Assembly: GCF_011043775.1 (NCBI RefSeq)
Contig: NZ_JAAKXY010000003.1
Location: 186,001 to 250,000 of the forward strand
Reading direction: 5' to 3'
DNA from: Natronolimnobius sp. AArcel1
GTDB taxonomy: Archaea > Halobacteriota > Halobacteria > Halobacteriales > Natrialbaceae
Length of the DNA: 64,000 nt
Part shown: positions 1 to 9,456 of the stretch, one piece after another
Position numbering within the stretch: position 1 is the stretch's first letter
Layout of the letters: each line of letters opens with the position of its first letter
Translations under genes and position numbers: made by a program
The notes under the pieces: generated by a model
What the model saw: only the letters and a program-made list of their open reading frames with translations
Database searches by the model: none
Told to the model about the DNA's origin: nothing

Positions 1-162
1 CCTTGAGCGTACACCTGGCGATCAGACACCGCGAACCATGCCCGTCATTCTCAGGGGGCTTTTTTATCCGAACTGGAATGGTGGAAAGCCCGTGTCCGTA
101 ACCACACTCTCGAGATGGTCGCAGGCGGTATCGACGGGGGCGAAACGAGGTGGGCGTTCGCG

Positions 163-1626
163 ATGAGTTCGTCAGACCCGCCGGACGACGGCGACGACGC
201 CTTCCATCCGCTCGGTGAGACTGCCGAAGCAGAGTTCGAGAAAATGCTCGAGGAAACGGAGTACGATGCCGAACTCGGGATGGAGATGGCCAAAGATGCG
301 ATGCGAGTGACGAAGGGTGAACTCTCGGATGAGGAGTTCTACGATCGGTATCACGAGGAGGTCCTCGAGGAGTTCGGCGAGGACAGTCGGCCGATGGCGG
401 CAGAGATTGAAGCCGCTCGCGAAGCGGATGACGATAGTTCGACACTGCTCTCGCGGCTTGGATTCGACGAGGACTCTCGTCGCGGTATGATGAAGAAAAT
501 GGGGGCTGGAGCCGGTGCTGTCGGGTTCGGTGCGTGGACCGTATCCGAAAGCGGTGACAACCCAGAGCGTGCGGTGGCCGCCCAGGATGATGAGGACGAA
601 GACGACGAGGCGGCGGCCGACGCAGACAACGATGGCGACGGTGACGACGTGCAGTGGGGGATGGCGCTCGACCTCGAGGTCTGTGATGGCTGTCTCTCCT
701 GTGTTGTGGCCTGTAACGCCGAGCACAACTGGAACGAGGGGGCGAACTGGATGTATATTCTCGCCTACGACGATGGGACTGTCGAGTCGCCTGAGCCGGA
801 TGACTTCGACTCGACGCGGGATTTCAACTACCTCATTCGGCCGTGTCAACACTGTACCGATGCGCCCTGTGAGAAGGTCTGTCCGACGACGGCACGCCAC
901 ACCAGAGACGAGGGCGGGCTCGTCCTGACCGATTACGACGTCTGTATCGGCTGTCGGTACTGTCAGGTCGCCTGTCCCTACGGGGTGAACTACTTCCAGT
1001 GGGACGACCCGACCGAGGAAGCCGAGGAGATGGACGAGGAGATGATGTTTGACGAGCGCGACCGCTGGGTCAGCGGGGCCGGGCCGCGCGGCGTCATGGA
1101 AAAATGCATCTTCGACCCGGCCCGTCAGGACGGCCAGATGGGCGAGGATATGGTCGGGACGACCGCCTGCGAAGACGCGTGCCCACCCGGTGCGATCCAG
1201 TTCGGCGATATGAACGATCCCGACAGCGACCCCCAGCAGTACGTCGATAACGTTCCGCTAGCGCGCGCACTCGAGAACGACCCAGATGAGGAGGATGACG
1301 AAGAGTTGGTCGAGGCGATCGAGATACTCGCCGGCGAGCAAGAGCCCGCAGACGAGGACGACGAAGACGCCGACACGCTCACTGAGGCGGAAGCAACGCG
1401 GTTGGTCGAAGGTGAGTACGGCAGCCCCGACTCGACGTTCCGGCTCTTAGAGGAGTACGACACGAACCCGAATGTGATCTACATCGGTAACGAGCCGGGT
1501 CCGAACGCCGAGCAGGTTCCTGGCCCGGTCTCCTACGCAGATGTCGGGCAAGTCGACGACCGTCAGGACGTCCTCGAGGAGGGGACGGTCGATCCGAGCT
1601 GGGTTGCAGATCAGTTGGGCCTGTAA
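163..1626 (+). CDS. Four-cluster 4Fe-4S electron-transfer subunit (DmsB/PsrB-like) with internal Tat-like motif
   Basis: Four cysteine clusters are visible in order: CDGCLSCVVAC, CQHCTDAPCEKVCP, CIGCRYCQVACP, and a last group with C-x(n)-CEDACPPG. This is the layout of the iron-sulfur subunit of molybdopterin oxidoreductases (DmsB, PsrB, NrfC), which carry electrons between a quinol-linked partner and a catalytic subunit. About 105 acidic residues precede SRRGMMKKMG plus an Ala/Gly-rich stretch, which looks like a Tat signal placed internally. A long acidic linker separates it from the clusters. The start at 163 is preferred over 115 because the extra 16 residues are not acidic. No catalytic subunit is in the window; it may lie to the left. 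The substrate cannot be told from this subunit. Confidence 0.85.
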   Translation: MSSSDPPDDGDDAFHPLGETAEAEFEKMLEETEYDAELGMEMAKDAMRVTKGELSDEEFYDRYHEEVLEEFGEDSRPMAAEIEAAREADDDSSTLLSRLGFDEDSRRGMMKKMGAGAGAVGFGAWTVSESGDNPERAVAAQDDEDEDDEAAADADNDGDGDDVQWGMALDLEVCDGCLSCVVACNAEHNWNEGANWMYILAYDDGTVESPEPDDFDSTRDFNYLIRPCQHCTDAPCEKVCPTTARHTRDEGGLVLTDYDVCIGCRYCQVACPYGVNYFQWDDPTEEAEEMDEEMMFDERDRWVSGAGPRGVMEKCIFDPARQDGQMGEDMVGTTACEDACPPGAIQFGDMNDPDSDPQQYVDNVPLARALENDPDEEDDEELVEAIEILAGEQEPADEDDEDADTLTEAEATRLVEGEYGSPDSTFRLLEEYDTNPNVIYIGNEPGPNAEQVPGPVSYADVGQVDDRQDVLEEGTVDPSWVADQLGL

Positions 1627-1676
1627 CGCCCATACGAACTCGAGAGCTTCATAACGGTTCGTTCGAACACTCGCAT

Positions 1677-1883
1677 ATGGATTCACGCGGACGCTTGATC
1701 GTCGGACTGCTCTGGATCGGCGTTGCAGGACTGATGGCGATGAGCCTCGAGTTCGGCATGCCGTCGTCGTTCGACGACGCGGTTCGGCTGTTCGTCGTCG
1801 TGTTGGCGCTGTTTCTTGCCGTCGTCTATCTGTTCAATCCGTGGGGCGTCCATGATCGGATGATGCCCGGCACGGACGAATAA
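1677..1883 (+). CDS. Small two-TM membrane protein
   Basis: A 68-residue protein with two hydrophobic segments (about residues 8-26 and 35-54) and a short acidic tail. It starts 50 bases after the Fe-S subunit on the same strand, so the two are probably co-transcribed. It could be a small membrane partner of that oxidoreductase. That role is inferred from position only; I do not recognise the family. Confidence 0.65.
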   Translation: MDSRGRLIVGLLWIGVAGLMAMSLEFGMPSSFDDAVRLFVVVLALFLAVVYLFNPWGVHDRMMPGTDE

Positions 1884-1984
1884 CTCACAGTAGAAACACC
1901 GATTCTCTCAGACTACTGGATAATCATCGGTACAGTGTCGAGCCCCGTTCGCTCGTACTCTGGAACTCGTTTTGGCCGGCAGAA

Positions 1985-3517
1985 TCAGTCGTCTGCCGGG
2001 GTAAGCGGCTGGCTCTCAGCAGCCAGCAGTCGGTCGAGTGCATCGACCATCGCCTCGACGCTGGCGCGGGTGATATCGGCCTCGCTGCGGGCGACGGTCA
2101 CCGAGCGGTCGTCGCGAGCCATCGTCACTTCGACGGTGACGACGGCGTCCGTGCCGCCGGTGACGGCGTTGACGCGATAGGACTCGAGTTCGGCATCAGC
2201 CTGCGAGCCAAGTGCTTCGCGGACGGCGGAGACGGCGGCGTCGACCGGACCGGAGCCGGTGCCGCTGGCGACGCGTTCTTCACCGTCGACCTCGAGACGG
2301 ATGCTTGCAGTTGGGACGGCACCGCCGCTGGTAGCGGTCAGGTCAAGCAGGTCGACGACGCGCTCGCGGTCGTCGCCGGTGACGTCTTCAGCGATTGCGA
2401 GCAAGTCGGCATCGGTGACCCGGCGACCGCGGTCGCCAAGTTCCGTCACGCGCGTTGCGATTTCGGAAATCTCGTCGTCGCCGGCCTCGACACCGTGTTC
2501 CTCGAGTGTGGCCTTGACGCCCGCCCGGCCGGTGTGCTTGCCAAGCGCGAGTCGGCGCTCACGACCGACGGTTTCGGGCGCGTAGGGCTCGTACATCTTG
2601 TCGTCTTTGAGCGTGCCGTCCGTGTGGATGCCGCTTTCGTGCGTGAAGGCGTTCTCGCCGATGACGGCCTTGTTCGGCGGTAACTGGACGCCGGTTGCCC
2701 GCGAGACGAGTTGGGCGAGGTCGTACAGTTCCTCGAGTTCGACGGTTTCGACGTCGTAGACGTGCTGGAGGGCGATTGCGACCTCCTCCAAGGCGACGTT
2801 GCCGGCGCGTTCGCCGAGGCCGTTGACAGTGCAGTGAACGAGGTCTGCGCCGGCGGAGACGGCCGTGATGGCGTTCGTTACGCCAAGCCCGAGGTCGTCG
2901 TGGGTGTGAGCACTGACGGGGCCGAGGTCGGCGAGTCGGGAGACTGCCTCGGCCGTTCGTTCGGGGCCTGTGTGGCCAACGGTGTCGGCGAAACAGCTTC
3001 GGTCTGCGCCGGCATCGAGTGCGGTGGCCATGAGTTCCTCGAGATAGTCCAGATCTGCGCGAGAGCCATCCTCGCCGATGACTTCGACCCAGAGGCCGTG
3101 GTCAGTCGCATACTCGACGAGTTCGGCGGTAGCCTCGAGGTTGTCCTCGCGGGAGGTGCCGACTTTGCCCTCGACGTGGCGGTCGCTTGCGGGCACGACG
3201 ATATGGACGCCGTCGACATCGCATTCGAGTGCGAGGTCGATGTCGTGCTCGAGGCCGCGACAGAAACTCGTCACGGTGGCATCGAGGTCGAGGTCTGTGA
3301 CTCTCGAGATAGCCTGTCGCTCACCCGCGCCGGTACAGGCGCTTCCGGCTTCGATAACGGCGACGCCCGTTCGTTCGAGACCGCGGGCGATTTCGACTTT
3401 CTCGTCGGGCGAGAGCGACACACCTGGCGCTTGTTCGCCGTCGCGAAGCGTGGTATCGAGAAGGCGGACGGTACTATCCGATGGAATCGTCTGTTCGGGG
3501 GAGTAATTGACAGGCAA
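1985..3517 (-). CDS. 2-isopropylmalate / (R)-citramalate synthase family protein
   Basis: A 510-residue LeuA/CimA-family acyl-CoA condensing enzyme. The N-terminal TIM barrel begins with the signature RLLDTTLRDGEQAPG. The metal and catalytic motifs SAHTHDDLGLG and VNGLGERAGN are intact. The C-terminal half contains a LeuA dimer (regulatory) domain, around residues 385-505. The enzyme condenses acetyl-CoA with 2-oxoisovalerate (leucine pathway) or pyruvate (citramalate route to isoleucine). Haloarchaea often encode both, and sequence reading alone does not decide between them. It is a single gene, convergent with the small membrane protein gene at 1677-1883. Confidence 0.92.
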   Translation of the reverse strand: MPVNYSPEQTIPSDSTVRLLDTTLRDGEQAPGVSLSPDEKVEIARGLERTGVAVIEAGSACTGAGERQAISRVTDLDLDATVTSFCRGLEHDIDLALECDVDGVHIVVPASDRHVEGKVGTSREDNLEATAELVEYATDHGLWVEVIGEDGSRADLDYLEELMATALDAGADRSCFADTVGHTGPERTAEAVSRLADLGPVSAHTHDDLGLGVTNAITAVSAGADLVHCTVNGLGERAGNVALEEVAIALQHVYDVETVELEELYDLAQLVSRATGVQLPPNKAVIGENAFTHESGIHTDGTLKDDKMYEPYAPETVGRERRLALGKHTGRAGVKATLEEHGVEAGDDEISEIATRVTELGDRGRRVTDADLLAIAEDVTGDDRERVVDLLDLTATSGGAVPTASIRLEVDGEERVASGTGSGPVDAAVSAVREALGSQADAELESYRVNAVTGGTDAVVTVEVTMARDDRSVTVARSEADITRASVEAMVDALDRLLAAESQPLTPADD

Positions 3518-3687
3518 GAGTGATGAACTGCGACTACGTTCGTCGCTGAATTTCGCATCCAGCCGGGTCGCCCCGACTTCCTCTATCCTCGTGCGGCGAT
3601 GAGACGGAATCTCGTGCCATGGTATCTCGTCCTATCGAACGACCGCGACTTAAACTCGCCGGTTTCACACCTCCGTCGGGTACTCGA

Positions 3688-4038
3688 TTACGTCTCGAGA
3701 ACGAGTCGATCACCAACCTCGACGTTGTCCGCGGCCCCGGCCGGCAGTTCGATGATCGTATCCGCTTGCTCGCGTTTGAAGCCGAGCCAAGGGCGCAAGC
3801 GCTCGACGCGCTGGACAACGCCGTCGACAAGCCAGACGACATCGAGCGGGACGAACACGAACAGCATGTGAATATCGCGTTTTTTCGCGCGGTCGAACTG
3901 AAAGACGAGCGCGTACTCGTCGGGAACTGATCGGCGAAACATCAGCCCACGCGTCTGACTCACGAGCGAGTCAGCGATATCGACGCTCGAGGCGAGCGTC
4001 ACGGAGCCGGCACCGGAGCGAACGTGTCGGAGTTGCAC
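3688..4038 (-). CDS. DUF192 family protein
   Basis: About 116 residues matching the DUF192 pattern: SLVSQTRGLMFR near the N-terminus, an aromatic/basic core with HMLFVFVPLDVVWLVDG, and ELPAGAADNVEVGDRLVL at the C-terminus. Members are small beta-rich proteins of unclear function, often exported or membrane-associated in archaea. The longer reading from 4074 also uses a GTG and adds a less typical N-terminus, so the GTG at 4038 is preferred. No signal peptide is obvious. The neighbour upstream is the chemotaxis transducer on the same strand, 60 bases away. Confidence 0.8.
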   Translation of the reverse strand: MQLRHVRSGAGSVTLASSVDIADSLVSQTRGLMFRRSVPDEYALVFQFDRAKKRDIHMLFVFVPLDVVWLVDGVVQRVERLRPWLGFKREQADTIIELPAGAADNVEVGDRLVLET

Positions 4039-4097
4039 TGCATCGACTCGACGTGCGGGATGCAAAAAGCTCACGCCCGCTGGATATCTGTCGTCCG

Positions 4098-6692
4098 TTA
4101 CTCGTCGTCGGGCTCGGCGCCGCCCGGCGCGAGTGGGTCACTGTCGACGGTGTCAGCGTCTGACTCCGTGATGCCTGCTCCAGTCTCTGCGTCGTCGTCT
4201 CCGTCCGCATCGGCATCAGCGTCAGCGACCGTCTCGTCGAACTCGAAGGCCTCTCCATCGTCGGCATCCTCGGCATCCGTCTCCCATTGTGAGGTGGCAT
4301 CAACACCGGCTTCTGGATCGACATCGAGCGTCGACTCGAGGACGTCATCATCGGCGTCGGTGTACTCGCCCGCAGTCTCCGTTTCAGTCTCGAATCGGTC
4401 GAGTGCCTCCGAAAGCTGGACTGCCTGCTGGGTCAACTCGTCGGCCGAACCCGAGACTTCGGTAAGGGCGCTCGTCTGCTCTTCGGCGGCCGCAGCAACG
4501 GTCTCGGCTTCTGCCGTCGTCTCCTCGGAGATGGTCCCAACCTCGTCGACCATCGCAACGACTTCCTGGGTTGAAGCGGCCTGCTCTTCAGTCGCCGCCG
4601 AAATCTCTTGGACGCCGTCGTTCGTCGCCTCCGCGTACTCAGCGATCTCCTCGAGCGCCTCGACAGCATCACTGACGAGCGTGTTGACCCGCTCGACTTC
4701 CTCGCTCGTTCGATCGACCGTCTCTGAGGACTGCTCGGTCTGGGCCTCGACAGCCTTGAGGCGGTCGTTGATCTGCTCGGCTGCATCCTTGACGTCTTGG
4801 GAGAGCTCTTTGACCTCTGCGGCGACGGCGCCGAATCCGTCGCTGTCGCCGTCTGCAGAGCGTGAAGCTTCGATGTTGGCGTTGAGCGCCAGCATGTTCG
4901 TCTGCTCTGCGATCTGGGTAATCGTGTCGGTCAGGGTCGTAATCTGGTCAACCTGCGAACTGAGTTCGTCGAACTCGTCGACGAGTTCGCGATGCTCGGC
5001 CGCGAGCGCATCGGACGCGTCGATTGCCTCTTGGGCCGCTGTCTGACCGTCGTGGCTTGCCTGTGCGGTGCGCTCTGCGACAGTCGACACCTCGTTCGAA
5101 GACGCTGCGATCTCTTCGGTCGTCGTCGAGAGCGTATTCATCTCGGAGTCGACCGACTGCAGCGCCTGGTGCTGTCGGTCTGCGCCATCCGAAATCTGCT
5201 GGACCGATTCGCTGACTTCCTGACTTGCCGACCGAACCTCCTCGCTCGAGGCAGTAACTTGTTCGCTGGCGGTCGCCACGTCAGTTGCGAACTGGTTGAG
5301 TTCGGCAATCGTCATCTCGAGGTCGGTGAGCATGTCGTTGAACTCCGCACCGATTTCGTTCATTGCCTCGTTGTCGCTGTCGGGGTCCATCCGCGCGGTG
5401 AGGTCCCCATCTGCAGCGGCTTGCATGACGGCGCTGTACTCGTCTGCTTTCGTCTCGAGGTGGTCGTTGATCTCCTGGACGCGCTGGCGTTCAGTTTCGG
5501 CATCCGCACGGGCGTCTTCGGCCTCGGCGATGGTGGCTTTGAGTTCGCCACGCATCGAGTCGAACGCCCCGGAGAGGCGGCCGATGTTGTCGATTCGTTT
5601 GGAGTCGAATTCGACATCGAGGTCGCCCTCTTCCATCCGGTTTGCCTTGTCCGTGAGGCGATCAATCGAAGTCGCGGTGTTGCGGCCGATGATTGCGCCG
5701 AAGACACCGATCAGGAGCACAGCGGCGACAGTGAGGGCCATTCCGAGCTGACTGATGGAGTTGACCAACCCGAACGCCTGCTGTTCTGTCGTGTGCACGA
5801 GGACGAGCCAATCGTCGTCAGTCGTGTGATAGCCGACGACATACTCCTCAGCGTCGAACTCGTACGGTGCGTCTTGCAAGAGTTCAGCGGGTTCGTGGTC
5901 AACCGTCACCGCACCCGGCGTGTCGCCTCGAGCCTCCGATAGCAGCGTCGCATCGGGGTACTCCTCGCCAAACGTTGCACCCGTCTGGAAGTCGTCATAG
6001 CCGAGGTGCGAGTCGTCCGAGACGATGCGGTCCTCGGTGTCAACGACCGTCACGAGCGTACTCGATTGGGTTGCAGACGGCATCTCGAGTGAGCGATCAG
6101 CGAGATCGAACGTCATCACCAATGCGCGGTCATCGTCGTCACCAACAGAGAGGTAGTACGAAACGGCTGGCCGCTCCTCGAATGCGATTCCGGTTTCATC
6201 GGGCATCCCGTATGGATCCGTCCGCTGGACGACGTGCTGTGAGAGGTCGCCATCGAGTTCATCAACGTCCGGGAACGCCGCCTCCTCGAGTGTCGTTACA
6301 TCGGACCCAGTCCCAGCAAGAACGTCGCCGGTTTCTGTATCGACGTAGAGAATGTTCTCTCTGGTGTCTTCAGGGAGGCCGCTGTAGGCGTCTTGGAGAT
6401 AGGCCTCGATTGCCTCATCGTCGGAGTCATCGATGAACACCGGCGACTGTGCGGCCGATTGCAACAGATGCTCGTTGCGTTCGTCCCAGCGATCAAGCGC
6501 CGCTGCTTCCTGTACGGCGGTTTCCTGTTGATCCTCGAGAACTGTCTCCTCGACACTGTCGGTGATCATCGTCGTTTCGACGAGTCCGACTGTGCCGACG
6601 GAAAGCCCCAGTAAGAGTAATACAATCGCGAATTTGAGTGCGTAGCTCCGTCGAATGAACGACGGAACGAGTCGTCGAATCCCACTAGCCAT
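4098..6692 (-). CDS. Methyl-accepting chemotaxis transducer (Htr type, Cache + HAMP + MCP)
   Basis: An 864-residue transducer. A first TM segment lies near residues 17-41, followed by about 270 extracellular residues of Cache-type sensor sequence, a second TM near 313-336, and a HAMP domain. The long coiled coil has the conserved MCP hairpin tip (IAEQTNMLALNANIEASRS, near residue 600). Glutamine/glutamate-rich heptads on each side are typical methylation regions. A low-complexity acidic tail of about 100 residues ends the protein. It would sense a small ligand outside the cell and signal through CheW/CheA to the archaellum. The ligand is unknown. No che genes are in the window, so it is an orphan transducer. 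Confidence 0.93.
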   Translation of the reverse strand: MASGIRRLVPSFIRRSYALKFAIVLLLLGLSVGTVGLVETTMITDSVEETVLEDQQETAVQEAAALDRWDERNEHLLQSAAQSPVFIDDSDDEAIEAYLQDAYSGLPEDTRENILYVDTETGDVLAGTGSDVTTLEEAAFPDVDELDGDLSQHVVQRTDPYGMPDETGIAFEERPAVSYYLSVGDDDDRALVMTFDLADRSLEMPSATQSSTLVTVVDTEDRIVSDDSHLGYDDFQTGATFGEEYPDATLLSEARGDTPGAVTVDHEPAELLQDAPYEFDAEEYVVGYHTTDDDWLVLVHTTEQQAFGLVNSISQLGMALTVAAVLLIGVFGAIIGRNTATSIDRLTDKANRMEEGDLDVEFDSKRIDNIGRLSGAFDSMRGELKATIAEAEDARADAETERQRVQEINDHLETKADEYSAVMQAAADGDLTARMDPDSDNEAMNEIGAEFNDMLTDLEMTIAELNQFATDVATASEQVTASSEEVRSASQEVSESVQQISDGADRQHQALQSVDSEMNTLSTTTEEIAASSNEVSTVAERTAQASHDGQTAAQEAIDASDALAAEHRELVDEFDELSSQVDQITTLTDTITQIAEQTNMLALNANIEASRSADGDSDGFGAVAAEVKELSQDVKDAAEQINDRLKAVEAQTEQSSETVDRTSEEVERVNTLVSDAVEALEEIAEYAEATNDGVQEISAATEEQAASTQEVVAMVDEVGTISEETTAEAETVAAAAEEQTSALTEVSGSADELTQQAVQLSEALDRFETETETAGEYTDADDDVLESTLDVDPEAGVDATSQWETDAEDADDGEAFEFDETVADADADADGDDDAETGAGITESDADTVDSDPLAPGGAEPDDE

Positions 6693-6918
6693 GCATTCAT
6701 CCTGTTGCTACCCCATATTATTTCTGCTGAATGTCACTGAGAGCGTACTCTCCGTTCGAATGTAAATTTCAAACCTGATATTTATGCCCGTTCATCCAGT
6801 ACAGACTGTGTGTGAGTGGTTCTCTATAATACTAGGGTGTTCTGGATAACTGAACACTGACTGTCGGATCGGAGCCGAAGATTCAAATTCCTGTAGTGAA
6901 AGTGGTTGACAACGAGGT

Positions 6919-7497
6919 ATGGAGAAAACGCCCCGTGGCACAGCAGTTGGCGTCGATGACCCCTACGAGTTCGCAGGCCTCTGTGATTATCTCACCGGTG
7001 ACGGCCGCTGTCGATACGCCCTCGAGCACTACGGACATGACCCCGAATTCGCCCGCGAACGTGCACACGAGGACCATGAGTGCCCTGTCGTCGACCCCGA
7101 ACACGAGTGGTCATGGGCCGACTGCCCACACTTTCGATCACGCAACCGCGAGCGCGAGTGTATTCGCTGTGGCCTCGCAGAAAAACGGATCGCACACGAC
7201 GACGAGCGCCCACTACTCGAGGAACACCACTTATCCTACGCCCGCGACGGGGAGACGCTCTCGCACGAAATCACGGTGTATCTCTGCCGATGGTGTCACG
7301 CCAAAGTCCACAATTCCTGGGCTCGGATTACCGACGACGCTGCCCCCGAACCGGATGCGATTGCCGAACTCGAGGGGCGACGGAGTCGGGAGCACGAGGA
7401 ACTCGGGTTCGAATCGGCCGCAAAACGGTATCGTGATAGCGGCACCGACCACGATGACCGCACTGATCAAACTGGCCGCGATGAGCGCAACGAGTAA
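6919..7497 (+). CDS. HNH-like zinc-binding haloarchaeal protein
   Basis: A 192-residue acidic protein rich in Cys and His. The central part (ERECIRCGLAEKR, EEHHLSY, then LCRWCHAKVHNSW) resembles an HNH or treble-clef fold: a Cys pair, a His-His strand, and a C-x2-C-H-x3-H end. The N-terminal third has further Cys/His pairs. Some such proteins are nucleases and others have lost activity; the sequence does not settle this. It stands alone between the transducer and the small antisense gene at 7516. Confidence 0.7.
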   Translation: MEKTPRGTAVGVDDPYEFAGLCDYLTGDGRCRYALEHYGHDPEFARERAHEDHECPVVDPEHEWSWADCPHFRSRNRERECIRCGLAEKRIAHDDERPLLEEHHLSYARDGETLSHEITVYLCRWCHAKVHNSWARITDDAAPEPDAIAELEGRRSREHEELGFESAAKRYRDSGTDHDDRTDQTGRDERNE

Positions 7498-7515
7498 GTG
7501 CTGTGTGGCCGCTAC

Positions 7516-7713
7516 TCAATCGAGTATGTCACCGACGCGCCGGGGTTCGCCCTGCAGATTCGGCTGCTCAGCCACGATTTTGAGCACTTCGTGATCGGTC
7601 ACGTCGTAGTAGGACTTTTCTGTCGCTTCCTCGAGTAAGTCTTTCTCGAGGCGGAACTCGGTTCCTTCGTACACAACGTCAACACCCTGATCGTCGAACG
7701 CAAGCGTCGTCAT
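7516..7713 (-). CDS. Small conserved haloarchaeal protein (probably DUF5800)
   Basis: A 65-residue acidic protein beginning MTTLAFDDQGVDVVYEGTEF. It resembles the short haloarchaeal family I know as DUF5800, whose function is unknown. The ATG at 7713 is chosen because the upstream residues in the longer frame lose acidic composition. It is transcribed against the gene at 6919 and away from the bactofilin-like gene. Confidence 0.7.
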   Translation of the reverse strand: MTTLAFDDQGVDVVYEGTEFRLEKDLLEEATEKSYYDVTDHEVLKIVAEQPNLQGEPRRVGDILD

Positions 7714-7836
7714 GGTCGGCCGTACGTGATGCGGTGCTAAAAACGGGTCGACTGGAACTCGAGTCACCTACCAGACAGCAATCTGTGTCAGACATCGCGA
7801 GAGGTTTATTACTTGGGGGTCACATTGGATGCGAGT

Positions 7837-8694
7837 GTGGCATTCAGTACGGATCCGCTCGACAAACTCGTCGTTCCCGACGGCACCGAAGCAAAGGAAG
7901 TCGCCTTAGAGACCGATGGCGACGTGCTCGTCGGCAGTCGGTCGACGATCGAATTCGGTGTACGCGGGCGTAACGTCCTCGCCGGCGAGAACGTCGAGTT
8001 CGGCGGCGATATCGAGGCTGGCGGCGACTGCCGACTCGATATGTGGTGTGATGTCGCGGATAACGTACTGGTCGGCCAGGACGCCTACATCGGCGAACGC
8101 GTCCATATCGCTGGAAAATTGAAAGTCGCGGGCGATCTCGATATCGGTGATGACGTCGACATCGAAGAGGGATTCGAAGCCAACGGGTGGATCGTTATTC
8201 GAAATCCGATGCCAACGATCGTGTTACTGTTTGTCTACCTTAAACACCTCTTACTCGTTGGTGACGAAGAGACCGCCCAGCGCCTGATTTCTGAAGTCGT
8301 CGACGACGGTGACGACGAACCCGCAGCAGAGCCGCTCGTGATTCCGCGAAACGCAACTGTCGGCGACGACGCCTGGCGCGTCTCGACACCCGCAACGATC
8401 GGTGACGCGTGTCGACTCCACGGCAACGTCCGCGCCGAAACGATCGATGTCGGGACAGCGTGCAACATCTTCGGCAGCCTTCGCGCCCGCGGTGATGTCT
8501 CTATCGGCACCGAAACCCGCATTCATGGCGACCTGACGACGCGCGACGGCGACGTCGTCGTCGGCGACGACGCACGAATCCTCGGTGACGTCTCCTGTCG
8601 CGACCTCACACTCGAGCCTGGTGCCGAAGTCGACGGCACGATTCGAGCCGATGGGGAGATTACGATGGGCACGACCGAACGCGACCTCGAGTAG
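7837..8694 (+). CDS. Bactofilin-like polymer-forming protein (beta-helix, with central hydrophobic segment)
   Basis: Two blocks of short repeats rich in G-D/E-V/I (for example GGDIEAGGD, VGQDAYIGERVHIAGKL, GDLTTRDGDVVVGDDARILG) give the pattern of a right-handed beta-helix as in bactofilins. Between them is a hydrophobic stretch (PTIVLLFVYLKHLLLVG) that could anchor the protein in the membrane. Bactofilins, and the related halofilins of haloarchaea, form filaments that affect cell shape. A TATA-like element at 7803-7812 puts the transcription start at the GTG at 7837, so that start is preferred over the TTG codons upstream. Confidence 0.8.
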   Translation: MAFSTDPLDKLVVPDGTEAKEVALETDGDVLVGSRSTIEFGVRGRNVLAGENVEFGGDIEAGGDCRLDMWCDVADNVLVGQDAYIGERVHIAGKLKVAGDLDIGDDVDIEEGFEANGWIVIRNPMPTIVLLFVYLKHLLLVGDEETAQRLISEVVDDGDDEPAAEPLVIPRNATVGDDAWRVSTPATIGDACRLHGNVRAETIDVGTACNIFGSLRARGDVSIGTETRIHGDLTTRDGDVVVGDDARILGDVSCRDLTLEPGAEVDGTIRADGEITMGTTERDLE

Positions 8695-8766
8695 CGCCCG
8701 ATCGGACTCCTCCCATTGGCCCGCGGGGCCAACCGGCTTTTTGTACCTCCCGAAAAAATTGAAGCT

Positions 8767-9177
8767 ATGATGGATGACGATCGGTTCACGTTGGTCGGTC
8801 TCTACGTCTCACCCGCGGTCGCCGACGCACTCGAGGAACACATCTACGATCAGGCAGGGGTCGTCGACCTCGAGTCATACTTTGCGGAGTCAACACCACC
8901 GGTGCCAACCGACGACCCGGGCGCAATCGCAACCAATGAGTTCGTCTCGGAACTGATCGCAGAGTTTGCGACACTGTACGATGAAGCTGTGTTCGACGCG
9001 GTTGAGGCGGTCGAACCGGACGAATTTGAGTTGGTTCGTCTGGCGGCAACACCATCGCGTGTTGCCTCACTTCGCGAGCGATTCGAGGCCGCGGCGACGA
9101 TTCAGGAGTCGGACCTTCGAACAGTGCATACGGCAATCCTCGCAGCAAAACTCTCGAGTGCTGTAACCCTCGAGTAA
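8767..9177 (+). CDS. Hypothetical acidic protein
   Basis: A 136-residue acidic, mostly helical protein beginning MMDDDRFTLVGLYVSP. No known motif is visible. It follows the bactofilin-like gene by 72 bases on the same strand and may be co-transcribed. The ATG at 8767 is preferred because the longer frame adds a basic N-terminus read through an intergenic stretch. Confidence 0.65.
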   Translation: MMDDDRFTLVGLYVSPAVADALEEHIYDQAGVVDLESYFAESTPPVPTDDPGAIATNEFVSELIAEFATLYDEAVFDAVEAVEPDEFELVRLAATPSRVASLRERFEAAATIQESDLRTVHTAILAAKLSSAVTLE

Positions 9178-9271
9178 CCCGCAGATGACAGTCACAGGAC
9201 CTGTTCTGGAATTTTTAACTCGGTTCTGTATCCGCGTAGCTTTACATAGGAGCCGATTGTAGCCGGTAGTG

Positions 9272-9382
9272 ATGCCAGAAGTCACGATCTCCGAGCGACT
9301 GTATGAAAAACTCGATGAGCAGTGCGACGACACTGTCGAAGACGCGCTGTGGGACCTCATGTACCAGTCCCATCGCGAGTAA
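9272..9382 (+). CDS. Tiny ribbon-helix-helix-like protein (36 aa)
   Basis: The short frame reads MPEVTISERLYEKLDEQCDD and ends ALWDLMYQSHRE. A single beta strand followed by two helices of this size is the pattern of archaeal antitoxin-like ribbon-helix-helix proteins. An ATAGG-like sequence lies upstream. No toxin gene is adjacent, so an orphan regulator is as likely as an antitoxin. The acidic composition and near-family phrase MPEVTISERLYEKLD support a real gene despite its length. Confidence 0.6.
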   Translation: MPEVTISERLYEKLDEQCDDTVEDALWDLMYQSHRE

Positions 9383-9456
9383 CTCCCTCTTTGGTGGCCG
9401 CGACGCCCCGTGAGTACCACGTGGATGCAACCGACGAACACCCGATATATCGCTGA

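Noticed and set aside
2711-3523. A 270-codon plus-strand frame opposite the LeuA/CimA-type gene
   Set aside because: Exact antisense shadow of a conserved enzyme gene.
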